The notes beneath the pieces are model-generated. The model searched no databases. It saw only the letters and a list, made by a program, of their open reading frames with translations, and was not told where the DNA came from. A stretch of DNA of 64,000 nucleotides, taken from contig NZ_JNWQ01000016.1 of assembly GCF_000716875.1 (NCBI RefSeq), forward strand, positions 26,439 to 90,438. The letters run 5' to 3'. The translations under genes were made by a program, and so were the position numbers. Shown one piece after another: positions 54,301 through 62,251 of this stretch. This DNA comes from Streptomyces novaecaesareae (GTDB taxonomy: Bacteria > Actinomycetota > Actinomycetes > Streptomycetales > Streptomycetaceae). Each line of letters opens with the position of its first letter. The first letter of the stretch is position 1.

Positions 54301-55693
54301 CGCCCTGAAGGCCCTGACCGAGGCCCGCGGATACCGCGTGCTCGCCCCCGGACAGGGCGTCGCCTCCGTCGACGTCGCCCTGCGGCACGGCACCCCGCAG
54401 GTGCTGATCGGCCTGGACCACACCGCTCCGTGGGTGGCCGGCCGGCTCCAGGCCCCCACCGCGCCACTGCACCGGCTGGTCGGCTACCGCACCGCCGGGT
54501 CCGCCGACGGGCGCGGCGACCTCGGCCTGCCGGACCGCTACGGGACCCGCACGGACTGCGAGTTCGCCGTGGTGGCCGAGCTGCCCGTCACCGAGAGCGG
54601 GGAGGTCGACCGCCGGCGCCTGGCCGAGGCGGGCGGCGCCGGTGCCGCGACCGCCGCGGCCGACGACCGTCCGCACAGCGCGGCCGAGCAGGCCATCGCC
54701 GCCATCTGGTGCGATCTGCTGGGCCTGGCGGAGGTCGGTGTCCACGACAACTTCTTCGACATCGGCGGGCACTCGCTGCGCGCGGCCATGCTGCTCAGCC
54801 GGCTCCGCGCCGAGCTGGGCGTGGACCTCACCATCGCCTCGCTCTTCGAGAACCCGACGATCGCCGGCCTGGCCCGCCAGCTCGACCCGATGACGGCCCA
54901 GGACCCGCTGGCCGTGGTGCTGCCGCTGCGCCGCGAGGGCGCCGCCGCCCCGCTGTTCTGCCTGCACCCCGGCGGCGGCATCAGCTGGTGCTACTCCGGC
55001 CTGCTCGGCGGCCTGCCGGACCGGCACCCGGTCTACGGCATCCAGGCCCGCGGGTTGAACGGCGAGGAGCCGCTGCCCGCGACGCTGGACGAGATGGTCG
55101 ACGACTACCTGGGGCAGGTGCGCGAGATCCAGCCGGCCGGCCCCTACCACTTCCTCGGCTGGTCGTTCGGCGGTGTGATCGCCCACGCCATGGCGACCAG
55201 GCTGACCGCCGAGGGCCACCGGGTCGGGGTGCTGGCCATGATCGACGCCTGGCCTGCGGACCCGGAGCTCGACCCGGAGTTCGGCGACGACCTGAACGTC
55301 GAGAAGGAGATGCTCGGCGCCCTGCTCGCCGACGCGGGCTACGAGGGCCCCGTCGACGAGGAGCTCACCCGCGCCGAGGCGCTGCGGATCCTGCGCAGCG
55401 AGGGCAGCCCGCTCGGCAACCTCACGGAGGAGAGCATCACCTCGCTCGTCGCCATCGCGACGAACAACATCAAGCTGCGCGCCTGCGAGCTCCCGCCGTA
55501 CGACGGCGACCTGCTCCTCTTCCACGCGGACGGGGACGACCGCGACGCGGACGCCGTGACGCGCAGCTGGCGGAGGTTCAGCACCGGCCGGATCGACAAC
55601 CGCCCGATGCCCTACGGCCACAACAGCATCATCCACCCCAAGCCGCTGGCCGAGATCGGCGCGCTCGTCGGGGAGCGGATGGCGGACGGATGA
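48338..55693 (+). CDS. pyrG: NRPS module C-A(degenerate)-A-KR-T-TE
   Basis: A 2451-residue protein. C (about 20-460): HHIVVDG at 165. First A (about 475-975) is degenerate: the P-loop region reads LLLDVPGGPLVLDH and the catalytic lysine site reads TPGGGVDT. Second A (about 1025-1555) is intact: [14 protein letters not shown] near 1189, TGD in FETGDLAV, Lys1538 in EIGKIQR. KR: SGGLGGLAAE at 1792, Tyr1949 in GYAAANAF. A short A-subdomain remnant (about 2070-2105) has VTESGEVDRR, Glu for the catalytic Lys. T: Ser2146. TE: Ser2276 in GWSFGG, His2428. This matches PyrG, which activates alpha-keto-beta-methylvalerate, reduces it on the carrier and cyclises the depsipeptide. Confidence 0.93.
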   Translation: MPSASTSETQEPATDVRTAPEEAADVLEFPATYAQQGLWFFYRLNPHSAFYNVSMMHRLTGELDTAVLRSALNDVVQRHEALRTTFREHDGELRQVVADAVDIALPVHEAAGSAADRTAPHEVPAVREQLTGLIQAPFDLENGPLLRAALVRTAPADHLLVLSMHHIVVDGWSLGIFLRELAEAYRARRAGQAPQLPELAIQYGDYAEWQAEQLHGPALQDGLDYWRARLGGDLPELRLATDRPRPEARSFVGARFDFTFDEELTAGLREMCRAEGVTLYMVLFAGVSALLHRYTGQDDFILGTPMAGRDDAQTQPLIGSFVNTLPMRADLSGDPSFTRVLGRVREMSQGAYAHDDIPFEKIVQEVAPQRGIGANPLFQVTFALQNYELGGFELDGVHAERIAVEEGTARFDLEVHCWDDPDRLRGSFVYSTDLFDRATLERMAAHLTKVFEGALADPSRTIGELSLLTEDDHLVLDAVAGPDAGFDADATVPRLFAAQVTARPGATAVRAPGATLSYAELAAGVSALAARLRAAGLTPGARAGLHLDGPVDELVGTLAVLEAGGVCVPLNPSDDPALLRRSTRRTGLALLLTRGAAGDWADGLTAVDLDTAAPAGVGPDAAPAPVRPAGSAPALLLDVPGGPLVLDHAGLADRLARLAAAAALTTGDVVARHAPWGQERAVWEALLPVCHGASLAAVGGAGVPGDATVVIAADSDLSGILAADAPTLSPRALLCLASVPSPALVRRCHDRFGPAARWVYATSHAGPTGVAESAPTDAALLFAPLRAVRMLDARGATTPVGVPAEVYVGGSGLARPALGSGPVTWAAAGDTGRITADGKLEILARRPGTAVVSGVPVDLAEVTAAILAEQAVAEVTVVERRATAGHTELVGYAVRCGQVTSQRLVQAARAALPGGAALAAVVFVTALPRTPGGGVDTAALSELPVLDDELIGAWEQALSERGVPAVVVVAESDPAPAAEDFVDPRALGRDTAAESTPTGGAGTAGDSDVPAISSGGPALDPGAANLAEVLRRVAADPASGDLVYVSAQGEEDHQSYGELRDEASRVLGGLRALGTRPGDQVILQLADNRDFVTGLWACVLGGFVAVPLAVSPTYAEDTAATNKLAGAWTLLSGPLLLTDRTLAGPLRGLGERLGWQEPRLAVLDDLRDGPQATDWHDSRGDDLVLLLLTSGSTGRPKAVELRHRNVLARTAAARHVYELTQRDVSFNWMPLDHVGGIVMSHIRDVFVGCRQIQAPTQWVLADPLRWTAKMAEHRVTTTWAPNFAFGLIAERAAQLAGQDWDLGALRLIINGGEAIVPRVTRRFMAALAPLGLPATAMRPAWGMSETSSGEVDDRFDPATATDDDQFVCVGAPFPGFTMRIVDGDDAVVHEGVPGRLQVKGPAVTSGYHLNPEQNAESFTEDGWFETGDLAVLRDGKLTITGRAKDAIIINGHNFHSHELEECVEELDEVERSFTAACAVRTADSSTDELALFFCLKDGVADAEAISLIRAKLQREAGVHASYLVPVTRERIPKTEIGKIQRTLLRTQFEAGEFAAELRRTGAGTDDDTALPNWFHRPVWRRAADGPRPVAPAAGHTLLVADGHGLADALAELLRDRGERCTVLPAGAAHAAQAHGAVDRVVHLASCAPYQELPTGTQELAAAYREGPPALAELVGAVVRANPEGRPVALTVVATHSQWVREGDRVAPARGASTGVVKSVGQEYDWLRATHLDVEPQEPAELAQRILELLDAAGNEPEQALRGGERWVRRIERLPAAPSGTTGLRRGELVVVSGGLGGLAAETAAHLLSVHGVRLLLLGRTVLPPEEAWDEELASGGATAERIAVLRRLRALGEVHYAAADVTDAAAVRAAVRHAEERCSTQAATVIHLAGHFHEAPVTEAGEEDWAEVTRAKVLGAAVLHHLVKDRPGARFLSYSSVNGYFGGANVAGYAAANAFLDALAVHQSTGHGMRAQSLGWTMWDELGLSRGYALKALTEARGYRVLAPGQGVASVDVALRHGTPQVLIGLDHTAPWVAGRLQAPTAPLHRLVGYRTAGSADGRGDLGLPDRYGTRTDCEFAVVAELPVTESGEVDRRRLAEAGGAGAATAAADDRPHSAAEQAIAAIWCDLLGLAEVGVHDNFFDIGGHSLRAAMLLSRLRAELGVDLTIASLFENPTIAGLARQLDPMTAQDPLAVVLPLRREGAAAPLFCLHPGGGISWCYSGLLGGLPDRHPVYGIQARGLNGEEPLPATLDEMVDDYLGQVREIQPAGPYHFLGWSFGGVIAHAMATRLTAEGHRVGVLAMIDAWPADPELDPEFGDDLNVEKEMLGALLADAGYEGPVDEELTRAEALRILRSEGSPLGNLTEESITSLVAIATNNIKLRACELPPYDGDLLLFHADGDDRDADAVTRSWRRFSTGRIDNRPMPYGHNSIIHPKPLAEIGALVGERMADG

Positions 55694-55722
55694 CCCGGCC
55701 CGCAGCACCACAGGAGAAGACC

Positions 55723-55938
55723 ATGACCAATCCGTTCGACGACCCGGACGGCACCTACCGCGTGCTGGCCAACGACGAGGGCCAGCACTGCCTCTGGCCG
55801 GACGCGCTGGACGTCCCGCAGGGCTGGCACACCCTGCGGGGCGCGGGCACCCGGCAGGAGAGCCTCGACTTCATCGCCGGGAACTGGACCGACCTGCGTC
55901 CGGCGAGCCTGGCGGCCGGAGAGGACGGCGCCCGGTGA
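55723..55938 (+). CDS. pyrH: MbtH-like NRPS activator
   Basis: A 71-residue MbtH protein. It shows NPFDDPDGTYRVLANDEGQ, LWP near residue 25, PQGWHTL and a final WTDLRP. MbtH proteins bind and activate A domains; in the published pyridomycin work the MbtH protein PyrH supports PyrG, and here the gene follows pyrG by 30 bp. Good ribosome site AGGAGA before the ATG. Its stop overlaps the P450 start (GTGA). Confidence 0.95.
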   Translation: MTNPFDDPDGTYRVLANDEGQHCLWPDALDVPQGWHTLRGAGTRQESLDFIAGNWTDLRPASLAAGEDGAR

Positions 55939-57143
55939 GCGACGCGAGGACGCCCGTCGGCGTCGACCTGCTGAACCCCGACGTCTACGCGGTGGACAAC
56001 CAGCCCCGGCTGTGGCGGCGGTTGCAGGACGAGTGCCCGGTCGGCTGGCACGAACCCACGCCCGGCGTCCCCGGGTTCTGGGTGCTGTCCCGCTACGCGG
56101 ACATCATGGAGGTGTTCAAGGACACCACCACCTTCAGCTCGGCCCGCGGCAACATCCTGGGCACCCTGCTGGCCGGTGGCGACCCGGCCGGCGGGCAGAT
56201 GCTGGCCGTCACCGACCCGCCGCGCCACCGCGACCTGCGCCGCATCCTCCAGGGCGGCTTCTCGGCACGGTCGATGCGGCGCATCGCCGACAGCGTCCGC
56301 ACGGTGGCGCGCCGGCTGGTCGCCGAGGCGGTCGAACGCGGCGGCTGTGACTTCGTGGCGGACATCGCGGCGCGCATCCCCCTGGAGGCGATCTGCGAAC
56401 TGCTCGCCGTCCCGGTCGAGGACCGGGCGCGGATGCTGGAGCTCACCTCGACGGCGCTCGACGCGGACAGCACGCCGATGGAGGCGGCCAGGGCGCAGAG
56501 CGACATCATGAACTACTACGCGAAGCTGCTGCCCGAGCGCCGGGCGAACCCTCAGGACGACGCCGTCAGCATGCTCGCGGCCGGTGCGATCGACGGGCGG
56601 CCGCTGAGCGAGGTCGAGGTCTTCCTCAACTGCTACAACCTCATCATCGGCGGCGACGAGACCACCCGGTTCTCAGGCGCCGGCGGCCTGCTCGCGCTGA
56701 TCGAGCATCCGGACCAGTGGCGTCTGCTCAAGGAGCGGCCCGACGTCATCGACAGCGCCGTGGAGGAGATCGTCCGCTGGACCTCGCCCGCGTTGCACAT
56801 CGCGCGGGTGGCGACGGTCGACACCACCGTCCGGGGAACCCGGATCGCCGCGGGCGACATCGTCACCCTGTGGATCGGTGCGGCCAACCGGGACGAGGAG
56901 GTGTTCGAGGACCCGTACGCCTTCGACCTGGCCCGCACGCCCAACAAGCACATGGCGTACGGCTTCGGGCCGCACTTCTGCCTGGGCGGAGCGCTCGCCC
57001 GGATCGAGATGCAGATCCTCTTCGAGGAGCTCCGGGACCAGGTGGGTTCCGTCAGCCTGGCCGGCGAGGTCGAGTACTCGCGGTCCAACTTCCTCACCGG
57101 CGTCAGCAGGCTGCCCGTCGCCCTCACCCCGAGCACCCGCTGA
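55935..57143 (+). CDS. Cytochrome P450 (second of two)
   Basis: A 402-residue P450. The I-helix is GGDETTRF, the K-helix EEIVRW, and the heme loop [11 protein letters not shown] (Cys near 348). Start GTG 55935, overlapping pyrH. It resembles P450s that act on free or carrier-bound substrates in NRPS clusters. Possible jobs are introduction of the alkene in the 2-hydroxy-3-methylpentenoate unit or hydroxylation of picolinate. The sequence alone does not distinguish these. First gene of a coupled tailoring set running to 62198. Confidence 0.92.
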   Translation: MSDARTPVGVDLLNPDVYAVDNQPRLWRRLQDECPVGWHEPTPGVPGFWVLSRYADIMEVFKDTTTFSSARGNILGTLLAGGDPAGGQMLAVTDPPRHRDLRRILQGGFSARSMRRIADSVRTVARRLVAEAVERGGCDFVADIAARIPLEAICELLAVPVEDRARMLELTSTALDADSTPMEAARAQSDIMNYYAKLLPERRANPQDDAVSMLAAGAIDGRPLSEVEVFLNCYNLIIGGDETTRFSGAGGLLALIEHPDQWRLLKERPDVIDSAVEEIVRWTSPALHIARVATVDTTVRGTRIAAGDIVTLWIGAANRDEEVFEDPYAFDLARTPNKHMAYGFGPHFCLGGALARIEMQILFEELRDQVGSVSLAGEVEYSRSNFLTGVSRLPVALTPSTR

Positions 57144-57165
57144 CGTCCCCGACCACGGAAGAGGC

Positions 57166-58287
57166 ATGATGCCGAGCACCACCAGCCCCCGAATGCGCCC
57201 CGCGCTGGACGCCGTTCCCGGCTACACGCCGGCCCGAGTCCCGGACGGCACCGCACCGGTCCACCGGCTGGCCGCCAACGAGAGCCCCTACCCGCCGCTG
57301 CCCGGCGTCCTGGAGCGGCTCGCGGTCACCGCCCAGGACGCCAACCGCTACCCCGACTTCGGGTGCCGCGAGCTCACCGCCGAACTCGCCGCCCGGCTGG
57401 ACGTCCCGGCCGCGCACATCGCGGTGGGCACCGGCTCGGTCGCCCTCGCCCAGCAGCTGATCCAGATCACCGCCGACCCGGGGGACGAAGTCCTCTTCGC
57501 CTGGCGCTCCTTCGAGGCGTACCCGGTGATGACCCGGCTCGCCGGCGCCGTACCGGTCCAGGTGCCGCTCACCGCCGACGAACGGCACGACCTGCGGGCC
57601 ATGGCCCGGGCCGTGACCGAGCGGACCAGGCTGGTCATCGTCTGCAATCCCAACAACCCGACCGGCACCGTCGTGGGGCGCGCCGAGCTGGAGGCCTTCC
57701 TGGACCAGGTGCCGGCGGACGTCCTGGTGGTCCTGGACGAGGCCTACGTCGAGTTCGCCGACGACCCGGACCACCCGGACGGGGTCGAGCTCTACCGCGA
57801 CCGCCCCAACGTCTGCGTGCTGCGCACGTTCTCCAAGGCGCACGGACTGGCCGGCCTGCGGGTCGGCTACGCCGTCGCGCACGAGCCGGTGGCCGCGGCC
57901 CTGCGCACGGCCGCGGTCCCCTTCGGCGTGAGCCAGCTGGCCCAGGACGCGGCGGTCGCCTCGTTGCGCGCCGAGTCCGCGATGCGCGAACGCGTCGCGG
58001 CGCTGACGGCCGAACGCGCCCGGGTCGTCCGGGAGTTGGCCGCACAGGGCTGGACCGTCGCGCCGACGCGGGCGAACTTCGTGTGGCTGCGACTCGGCGA
58101 CCGCACCGCGGAGTTCGCCGACGCGTGCGCCGCGGCGGGCGTGTCCGTGATGGCCTTCCCGGGCGACGGCGCGCGGGTCAGCATCGGGGACGCCGCGGCC
58201 AACGACGCTTTCCTGCGCTGTACTTCGCGATTCCGGACCGGGGGCGCGGCGGCGCAGGAGCAGGCGTCCCGGCAGGCGGGGGAGTGA
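57166..58287 (+). CDS. HisC-like class I/II aminotransferase; proposed 3-(3-pyridyl)pyruvate transaminase
   Basis: A 373-residue PLP enzyme of the histidinol-phosphate/aromatic aminotransferase group. It shows [28 protein letters not shown] and the PLP lysine in [14 protein letters not shown]. This class commonly accepts imidazole- or aryl-pyruvates, so 3-(3-pyridyl)pyruvate to 3-(3-pyridyl)-L-alanine is the natural proposal. ATG codons at 57166 and 57169 both follow GGAAGAGG; 57169 has slightly better spacing. Lies 2 bp before the flavin reductase. Confidence 0.9.
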   Translation: MMPSTTSPRMRPALDAVPGYTPARVPDGTAPVHRLAANESPYPPLPGVLERLAVTAQDANRYPDFGCRELTAELAARLDVPAAHIAVGTGSVALAQQLIQITADPGDEVLFAWRSFEAYPVMTRLAGAVPVQVPLTADERHDLRAMARAVTERTRLVIVCNPNNPTGTVVGRAELEAFLDQVPADVLVVLDEAYVEFADDPDHPDGVELYRDRPNVCVLRTFSKAHGLAGLRVGYAVAHEPVAAALRTAAVPFGVSQLAQDAAVASLRAESAMRERVAALTAERARVVRELAAQGWTVAPTRANFVWLRLGDRTAEFADACAAAGVSVMAFPGDGARVSIGDAAANDAFLRCTSRFRTGGAAAQEQASRQAGE

Positions 58288-58289
58288 GC

Positions 58290-58811
58290 ATGACCACCGC
58301 CGTGGCGCAGGACCGGTTCAAGGACGTGATGGCGGGCGTGGGCGGCCCGGTGACCGTCGTGACCGCCTTCGACGAGGGCGAGCCGCACGGGACCACGGTC
58401 ACCGCGTTCGCCTCCCTCTCCCTCGACCCGCCGATGGTCACCGTCGCGCTGAGTGAGAACTCCTCCCTGCTCCCCAGGATCATCCGGTCGGGACGGTTCG
58501 GGGTGAACCTGCTCTGCGCCTCCCAGGAGGAGCCGGCCGCCCGCTTCGCCCGGCGTGACGTGGACCGCTTCGCCGGCGCGCACTGGTACGCCGACAACGG
58601 GCTGCCGCGGCTGGCGGGTTGCCTCGGATGGGTGGCCTGCGACGTCGCGCAGGCCGTCCGGGGCGGCGACCACACACTGCTCCTCGGGGCGGTGACGGAT
58701 GCTCAACAAGGCACCCCGGAGCATCCGTTGATCTACGTCAACCGGGCCTTCGGTATGCTCCTTCCGGGCCCTGGGATCATGCCCGCCGTCACGTCAAGGA
58801 CTGTTTCATGA
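58290..58811 (+). CDS. Flavin reductase (two-component monooxygenase partner)
   Basis: A 173-residue flavin:NAD(P)H reductase of the HpaC/ActVB class. It has PVTVVTAFDEGEPHGTTV, ASLSLDPPMVTVALS, GRFGVNLL and a GGDHTLLLGAV segment. It should supply reduced FMN to the luciferase-like monooxygenase at 35270, the only flavin-dependent oxygenase of that type in the window. Start ATG 58290; its stop overlaps the FabV start (ATGA). Confidence 0.92.
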   Translation: MTTAVAQDRFKDVMAGVGGPVTVVTAFDEGEPHGTTVTAFASLSLDPPMVTVALSENSSLLPRIIRSGRFGVNLLCASQEEPAARFARRDVDRFAGAHWYADNGLPRLAGCLGWVACDVAQAVRGGDHTLLLGAVTDAQQGTPEHPLIYVNRAFGMLLPGPGIMPAVTSRTVS

Positions 58812-60016
58812 GCGAACGCACCATCACTCCGCGCAACCGAGGATTCCTCTTCCTGGACGCGCACCCGGCCGGCTGCACCCGGCTGGTGAACGACATGTGG
58901 CGTTCGGTCGCGGCCGGGCCCGCCGAGGCCCTCGGCGAGGACGCGCCCGTGGCCCTCGTCATCGGCTCCTCCGCCGGCTACGGACTGGCCGCCGCCGTCA
59001 CCGGGCTCGCCCGCGTGGGGATCCGCGGCATCGGCGTCTCCTTCGAGAAGGCGCCGACCGAGCGCAGGACCGGCACCGCGGGCTGGTACCGCACCGCGGC
59101 CACCGCCGAACTGGCCCGGGAGGCCGGGCGGGAGATGCTCTTCCTCAACGGCGACGCGTTCTCCGACGGCATGAAGGAGCAGGTGGCCGACCTGATCGAG
59201 CAGCGCTTCGGCCGGCTCGACCACCTGATCTACTCCGTGGCGGCCCCCCGCCGCACCGATCCCGAGACGGGCGTCACCTACGCCTCGGCCCTCAAGCCGA
59301 TCGGCGGCACGGCCCGCACCAGGACCCTCGTCTTCGACGAGGACGGGAAGCCGGACGTCCGGGAGGTGACCACCGACCCGGCCGACGAGGACGAGATCGC
59401 GCAGACGATCGCCGTGATGGGCGGCACCGACTGGGAGCGGTGGGTGTCCCACCTGGCCGGCCGACGGCTGCTGGCCGACGGCTTCACCACGGCGGCCCTC
59501 ACGTACATCGGCTCTCCGCTGACGGCCGACATCTACCGGCAGGGCACCATCGGCGCCGCCAAGACCCACCTGGAGCAGACCGCCCGGGCGCTCGACGCAC
59601 GGCTGGGCGAGCTCTGCGGAGGGCGCGCGGTGACCTCGGTCAACGGGGCCGCCGTCACCCAGTCGTCGACGGCCATCCCCGGGATCGCCCTGTACACGGG
59701 CCTGCTGCGGGGCGTCCTCGGCGGCCGCATGGTGTCCCCGGCGGACCAGCTGTCGCAGCTGTGGGACCAGCTCACCGGCGTGCGCCCGCTCGTGACGGAC
59801 GACGAGGGACGGGTGCGGCTCGACACCTGGGAGCTCACGGCCGAGGTGCAGGCCGCCGTCGCCGACCGCTGGCGGACCGCCACCACCGACACCATCACGG
59901 ACCTCGCCGACCTGGACTGGTTCCGTGACAGCGTCCGGCAGCTGTACGGCTTCAGCGTCCCCGGCATCGACTACTCCGCTCCCGTCGAGACCGACGTGCC
60001 CTGGCCCGCCGGCTGA
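58808..60016 (+). CDS. fabV: FabV-type trans-2-enoyl-ACP/CoA reductase; candidate self-resistance enzyme
   Basis: A 402-residue enzyme of the FabV/TER family, unrelated in detail to InhA/FabI. It opens PRNRGFLFLDAHPAGC, has VIGSSAGYGLA, ALKPIGG and the catalytic YRQGTIGAAK (Tyr-X8-Lys), followed by THLE. FabV reductases resist inhibitors of FabI/InhA. Pyridomycin inhibits InhA, and Streptomyces depends on an InhA-type enzyme, so a cluster-borne FabV would bypass the target. An alternative is a reductive step in building the acid unit. Coupled both sides: ATGA with the flavin reductase and TGATG with the oxidoreductase. Confidence 0.9.
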   Translation: MSERTITPRNRGFLFLDAHPAGCTRLVNDMWRSVAAGPAEALGEDAPVALVIGSSAGYGLAAAVTGLARVGIRGIGVSFEKAPTERRTGTAGWYRTAATAELAREAGREMLFLNGDAFSDGMKEQVADLIEQRFGRLDHLIYSVAAPRRTDPETGVTYASALKPIGGTARTRTLVFDEDGKPDVREVTTDPADEDEIAQTIAVMGGTDWERWVSHLAGRRLLADGFTTAALTYIGSPLTADIYRQGTIGAAKTHLEQTARALDARLGELCGGRAVTSVNGAAVTQSSTAIPGIALYTGLLRGVLGGRMVSPADQLSQLWDQLTGVRPLVTDDEGRVRLDTWELTAEVQAAVADRWRTATTDTITDLADLDWFRDSVRQLYGFSVPGIDYSAPVETDVPWPAG

Positions 60017-61482
60017 TGAGCGGGCCCGACGTCGCGGTCGTGGGGACCGGCCCCAACGGTCTGGCGGCAGGAGTGACGCTGGCCCGCGCCGGGCTGAGCG
60101 TCGTCCTCCACGAGGCCGCCGACCGGTTCGGCGGCGGCCTGCGCACGACGCCGCTGTTCGACGACGACGTCGTGCACGACATCTGCTCGGCGGTCCACCC
60201 CATGGCCGCGGCCTCCCGGTTCTTCCGCGAGTTCGACCTGGCCGCGCGGGGCGTGGAGCTCCTCCAGCCCGAGATCGGCTACGCGCACCCGCTGGACGGC
60301 GGCCGGGCCGCGCTGGCCCACCGCGACCTCGACGTCACCTGTGACCTCCTCGGCCCGGACGGGAAGAGGTGGCGCCGCCTCATGGAACCCCTCGTGGCCC
60401 ACAGCACGGGCATCGTGGATCTGGTGCTGTCCGGCGGGCGCGCCCTGCCGGACGACTGGGCGGCCCCGTTCCTGCTCGCCGGCCGGACCCTCGCGCACGG
60501 CACCGCGCTCGCCCGCGGGCGCTTCGCCACCGAGGAGGCCGACGCCCTGCTGGCCGGCGTCGCCGCGCACGCCATCGGCAGGCTGCCCAGCCTCGCCTCC
60601 GGCGCGATCGCCGTGCTGCTGGGCCATCTCGCCCATGCCTCGGGCTGGCCGGTCCCCCGGGGCGGCAGCGCCCGGATCGCCGAGGCCATGGCCGCCGACA
60701 TCACCGCCCACGGCGGCACCTTCCACCTGGGACGGACCATCACCGACCTGCGCGAGCTGGCCGGCGCGAGGGCCGTGCTCCTGGACACGGGGGTGAAGGG
60801 ACTGCTGCGGATCGCCGGCGACCGCCTGCCGCGCCGCTACGCGCGCCGCCTGGCCCGGTTCCGCTACGGCCCCGCCGCCGCCAAGGTCGATTTCCTCGTG
60901 TCGGACGCCATCCCCTGGTCCCACCCGGAGCTGGGCAGAGCGGGCACGGTGCACCTCGGCGGCACCCGGGCGGAGGTCTTCCGCGCGGAGTCGCTGACCG
61001 CCGCGGGCGTCGCCGTCGACGATCCCTTCGTCCTCCTCGTCGACCCGGGTGCCGTCGACGGCACCCGGGTCCGCCCGGGCAGGCGCCCGGTGTACGCCTA
61101 CGCCCACGTGCCCAACGGCGACGACCGCGACCCGGTGGAACTCGTGAGCGGGCGCATCGAGCGCTACGCACCCGGCTTCCGCGACACCGTGCTCGCGGCC
61201 CGCGGCATCAGCGGCCGGCAGTTCGAGGCGTACAACCCCAACTACGTCGGCGGCGACATCAGCAGCGGGGCGGCGACGCTCGTCCAGAGCATCCTGCGCC
61301 CCACCGCGCAGCTGGACCCGTACCGCACCCCGCTCCCCGGGGTGTACCTCTGCTCGGCCGCCACCCCGCCCGGGCCGGGTGTGCACGGCATGTCCGGACA
61401 CCTCGCGGCCCTGTCCGTACTGCGCCGCGAGTTCGGCGTCACCACGCCGCCCCGGCTGGGGCCGGACGCGAGCAACGCGTGA
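60016..61482 (+). CDS. Phytoene-desaturase-like FAD oxidoreductase
   Basis: A 488-residue FAD protein of the CrtI/PYROXD2 group. It has the dinucleotide fold VAVVGTGPNGLAAGVTLARAG, HEAADRFGGGLRT, and the C-terminal FAD contact YLCSAATPPGPGVHGMSG. No carotenoid genes accompany it, so it probably desaturates a pathway intermediate. The 2-hydroxy-3-methylpent-2-enoate unit needs a C-C desaturation for which this gene and the P450s are candidates. Starts with TGATG overlap on fabV; ends with GTGA overlap on the hydrolase. Confidence 0.85.
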   Translation: MSGPDVAVVGTGPNGLAAGVTLARAGLSVVLHEAADRFGGGLRTTPLFDDDVVHDICSAVHPMAAASRFFREFDLAARGVELLQPEIGYAHPLDGGRAALAHRDLDVTCDLLGPDGKRWRRLMEPLVAHSTGIVDLVLSGGRALPDDWAAPFLLAGRTLAHGTALARGRFATEEADALLAGVAAHAIGRLPSLASGAIAVLLGHLAHASGWPVPRGGSARIAEAMAADITAHGGTFHLGRTITDLRELAGARAVLLDTGVKGLLRIAGDRLPRRYARRLARFRYGPAAAKVDFLVSDAIPWSHPELGRAGTVHLGGTRAEVFRAESLTAAGVAVDDPFVLLVDPGAVDGTRVRPGRRPVYAYAHVPNGDDRDPVELVSGRIERYAPGFRDTVLAARGISGRQFEAYNPNYVGGDISSGAATLVQSILRPTAQLDPYRTPLPGVYLCSAATPPGPGVHGMSGHLAALSVLRREFGVTTPPRLGPDASNA

Positions 61483-62198
61483 AGTTCGTGATGGTGCCGG
61501 GTGGTTGGCACGGCGGGTGGGTGTTCGACGCGGTGGCGGCCGAGCTGCGCCGGGCCGGTCACCAGGTCGAGGCGGTGACCCTGGCGGGGTTGGAGCCGGA
61601 CGGCCCCGCCGATGCGGACCGTCCGCCGAACCTCGACACCCACATCGACCAGGTGGCCGCGATCGTCGACGGCAGCGCCGCAGGACCCCTCGCGCTGTGC
61701 GGGCACAGCTACGGCGGGATGGTGATCGCCGGTGTCGCGGACCGGCTCGGCCACCGCCTCGACCAGCTCGTCTTCATCGACGCCTACGTCCCGGAGGACG
61801 GGGACTCCTGCTGGTCCCTGACCAGCGACCACTTCCGGGAGCTGTTCGTGGCCGGCTCCCGCGCCGACGGTCGCTGGGTCGCGGTCCCCGACCGGTTCGA
61901 CCCCCGCGCGCGAGCGCACCCGCTGGCGAGCTTCCTCCAGTCGGTCAGGCTGGGAGGCGGCCCCGGGCACGGGTTCGGCCGGACGTACATCAGTGGTGGC
62001 GCGTGGCTGGGCAACCCGTTCGTGGCGCTGACCGAACGGCTGCGCGAGGACTCGGACTGGCGGGTGCACGAGATTCCCGTCGGGCACGACATCGCCCGCC
62101 GCGACCCGTCCGGCCTCGCGGCCGTTCTCGACGCACTGCCAGCGGCCGGTGGGCGGCGATCAGTCGGGCGCGCGGCCCGGGCCCTGGACACCGACTGA
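61479..62198 (+). CDS. Alpha/beta hydrolase
   Basis: A 239-residue alpha/beta-hydrolase. It has FVMVPGGWHGGWVFDAVA (oxyanion region), the nucleophile GHSYGG, and a C-terminal His in EIPVGHDIA. It resembles small esterases of the salicylate-esterase/MenH-like group rather than type II thioesterases. GTG start overlapping the previous stop. It could hydrolyse an activated acid or the depsipeptide, as a tailoring or self-protection step; substrate unknown. Last gene of the tailoring operon, convergent with the TetR gene. Confidence 0.85.
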   Translation: MKFVMVPGGWHGGWVFDAVAAELRRAGHQVEAVTLAGLEPDGPADADRPPNLDTHIDQVAAIVDGSAAGPLALCGHSYGGMVIAGVADRLGHRLDQLVFIDAYVPEDGDSCWSLTSDHFRELFVAGSRADGRWVAVPDRFDPRARAHPLASFLQSVRLGGGPGHGFGRTYISGGAWLGNPFVALTERLREDSDWRVHEIPVGHDIARRDPSGLAAVLDALPAAGGRRSVGRAARALDTD

Positions 62199-62251
62199 CG
62201 GGCCGCTGGTGTCCAGGGGACTGCCGGGGGGACGGCCGGGGGTGCGAGGTG

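Noticed and set aside
48344..55711. A 2455-codon open frame antisense to pyrG
   Set aside because: Composition is the V/G/A/R-rich pattern of a shadow frame and no domain is recognisable, whereas the plus strand has a full NRPS.
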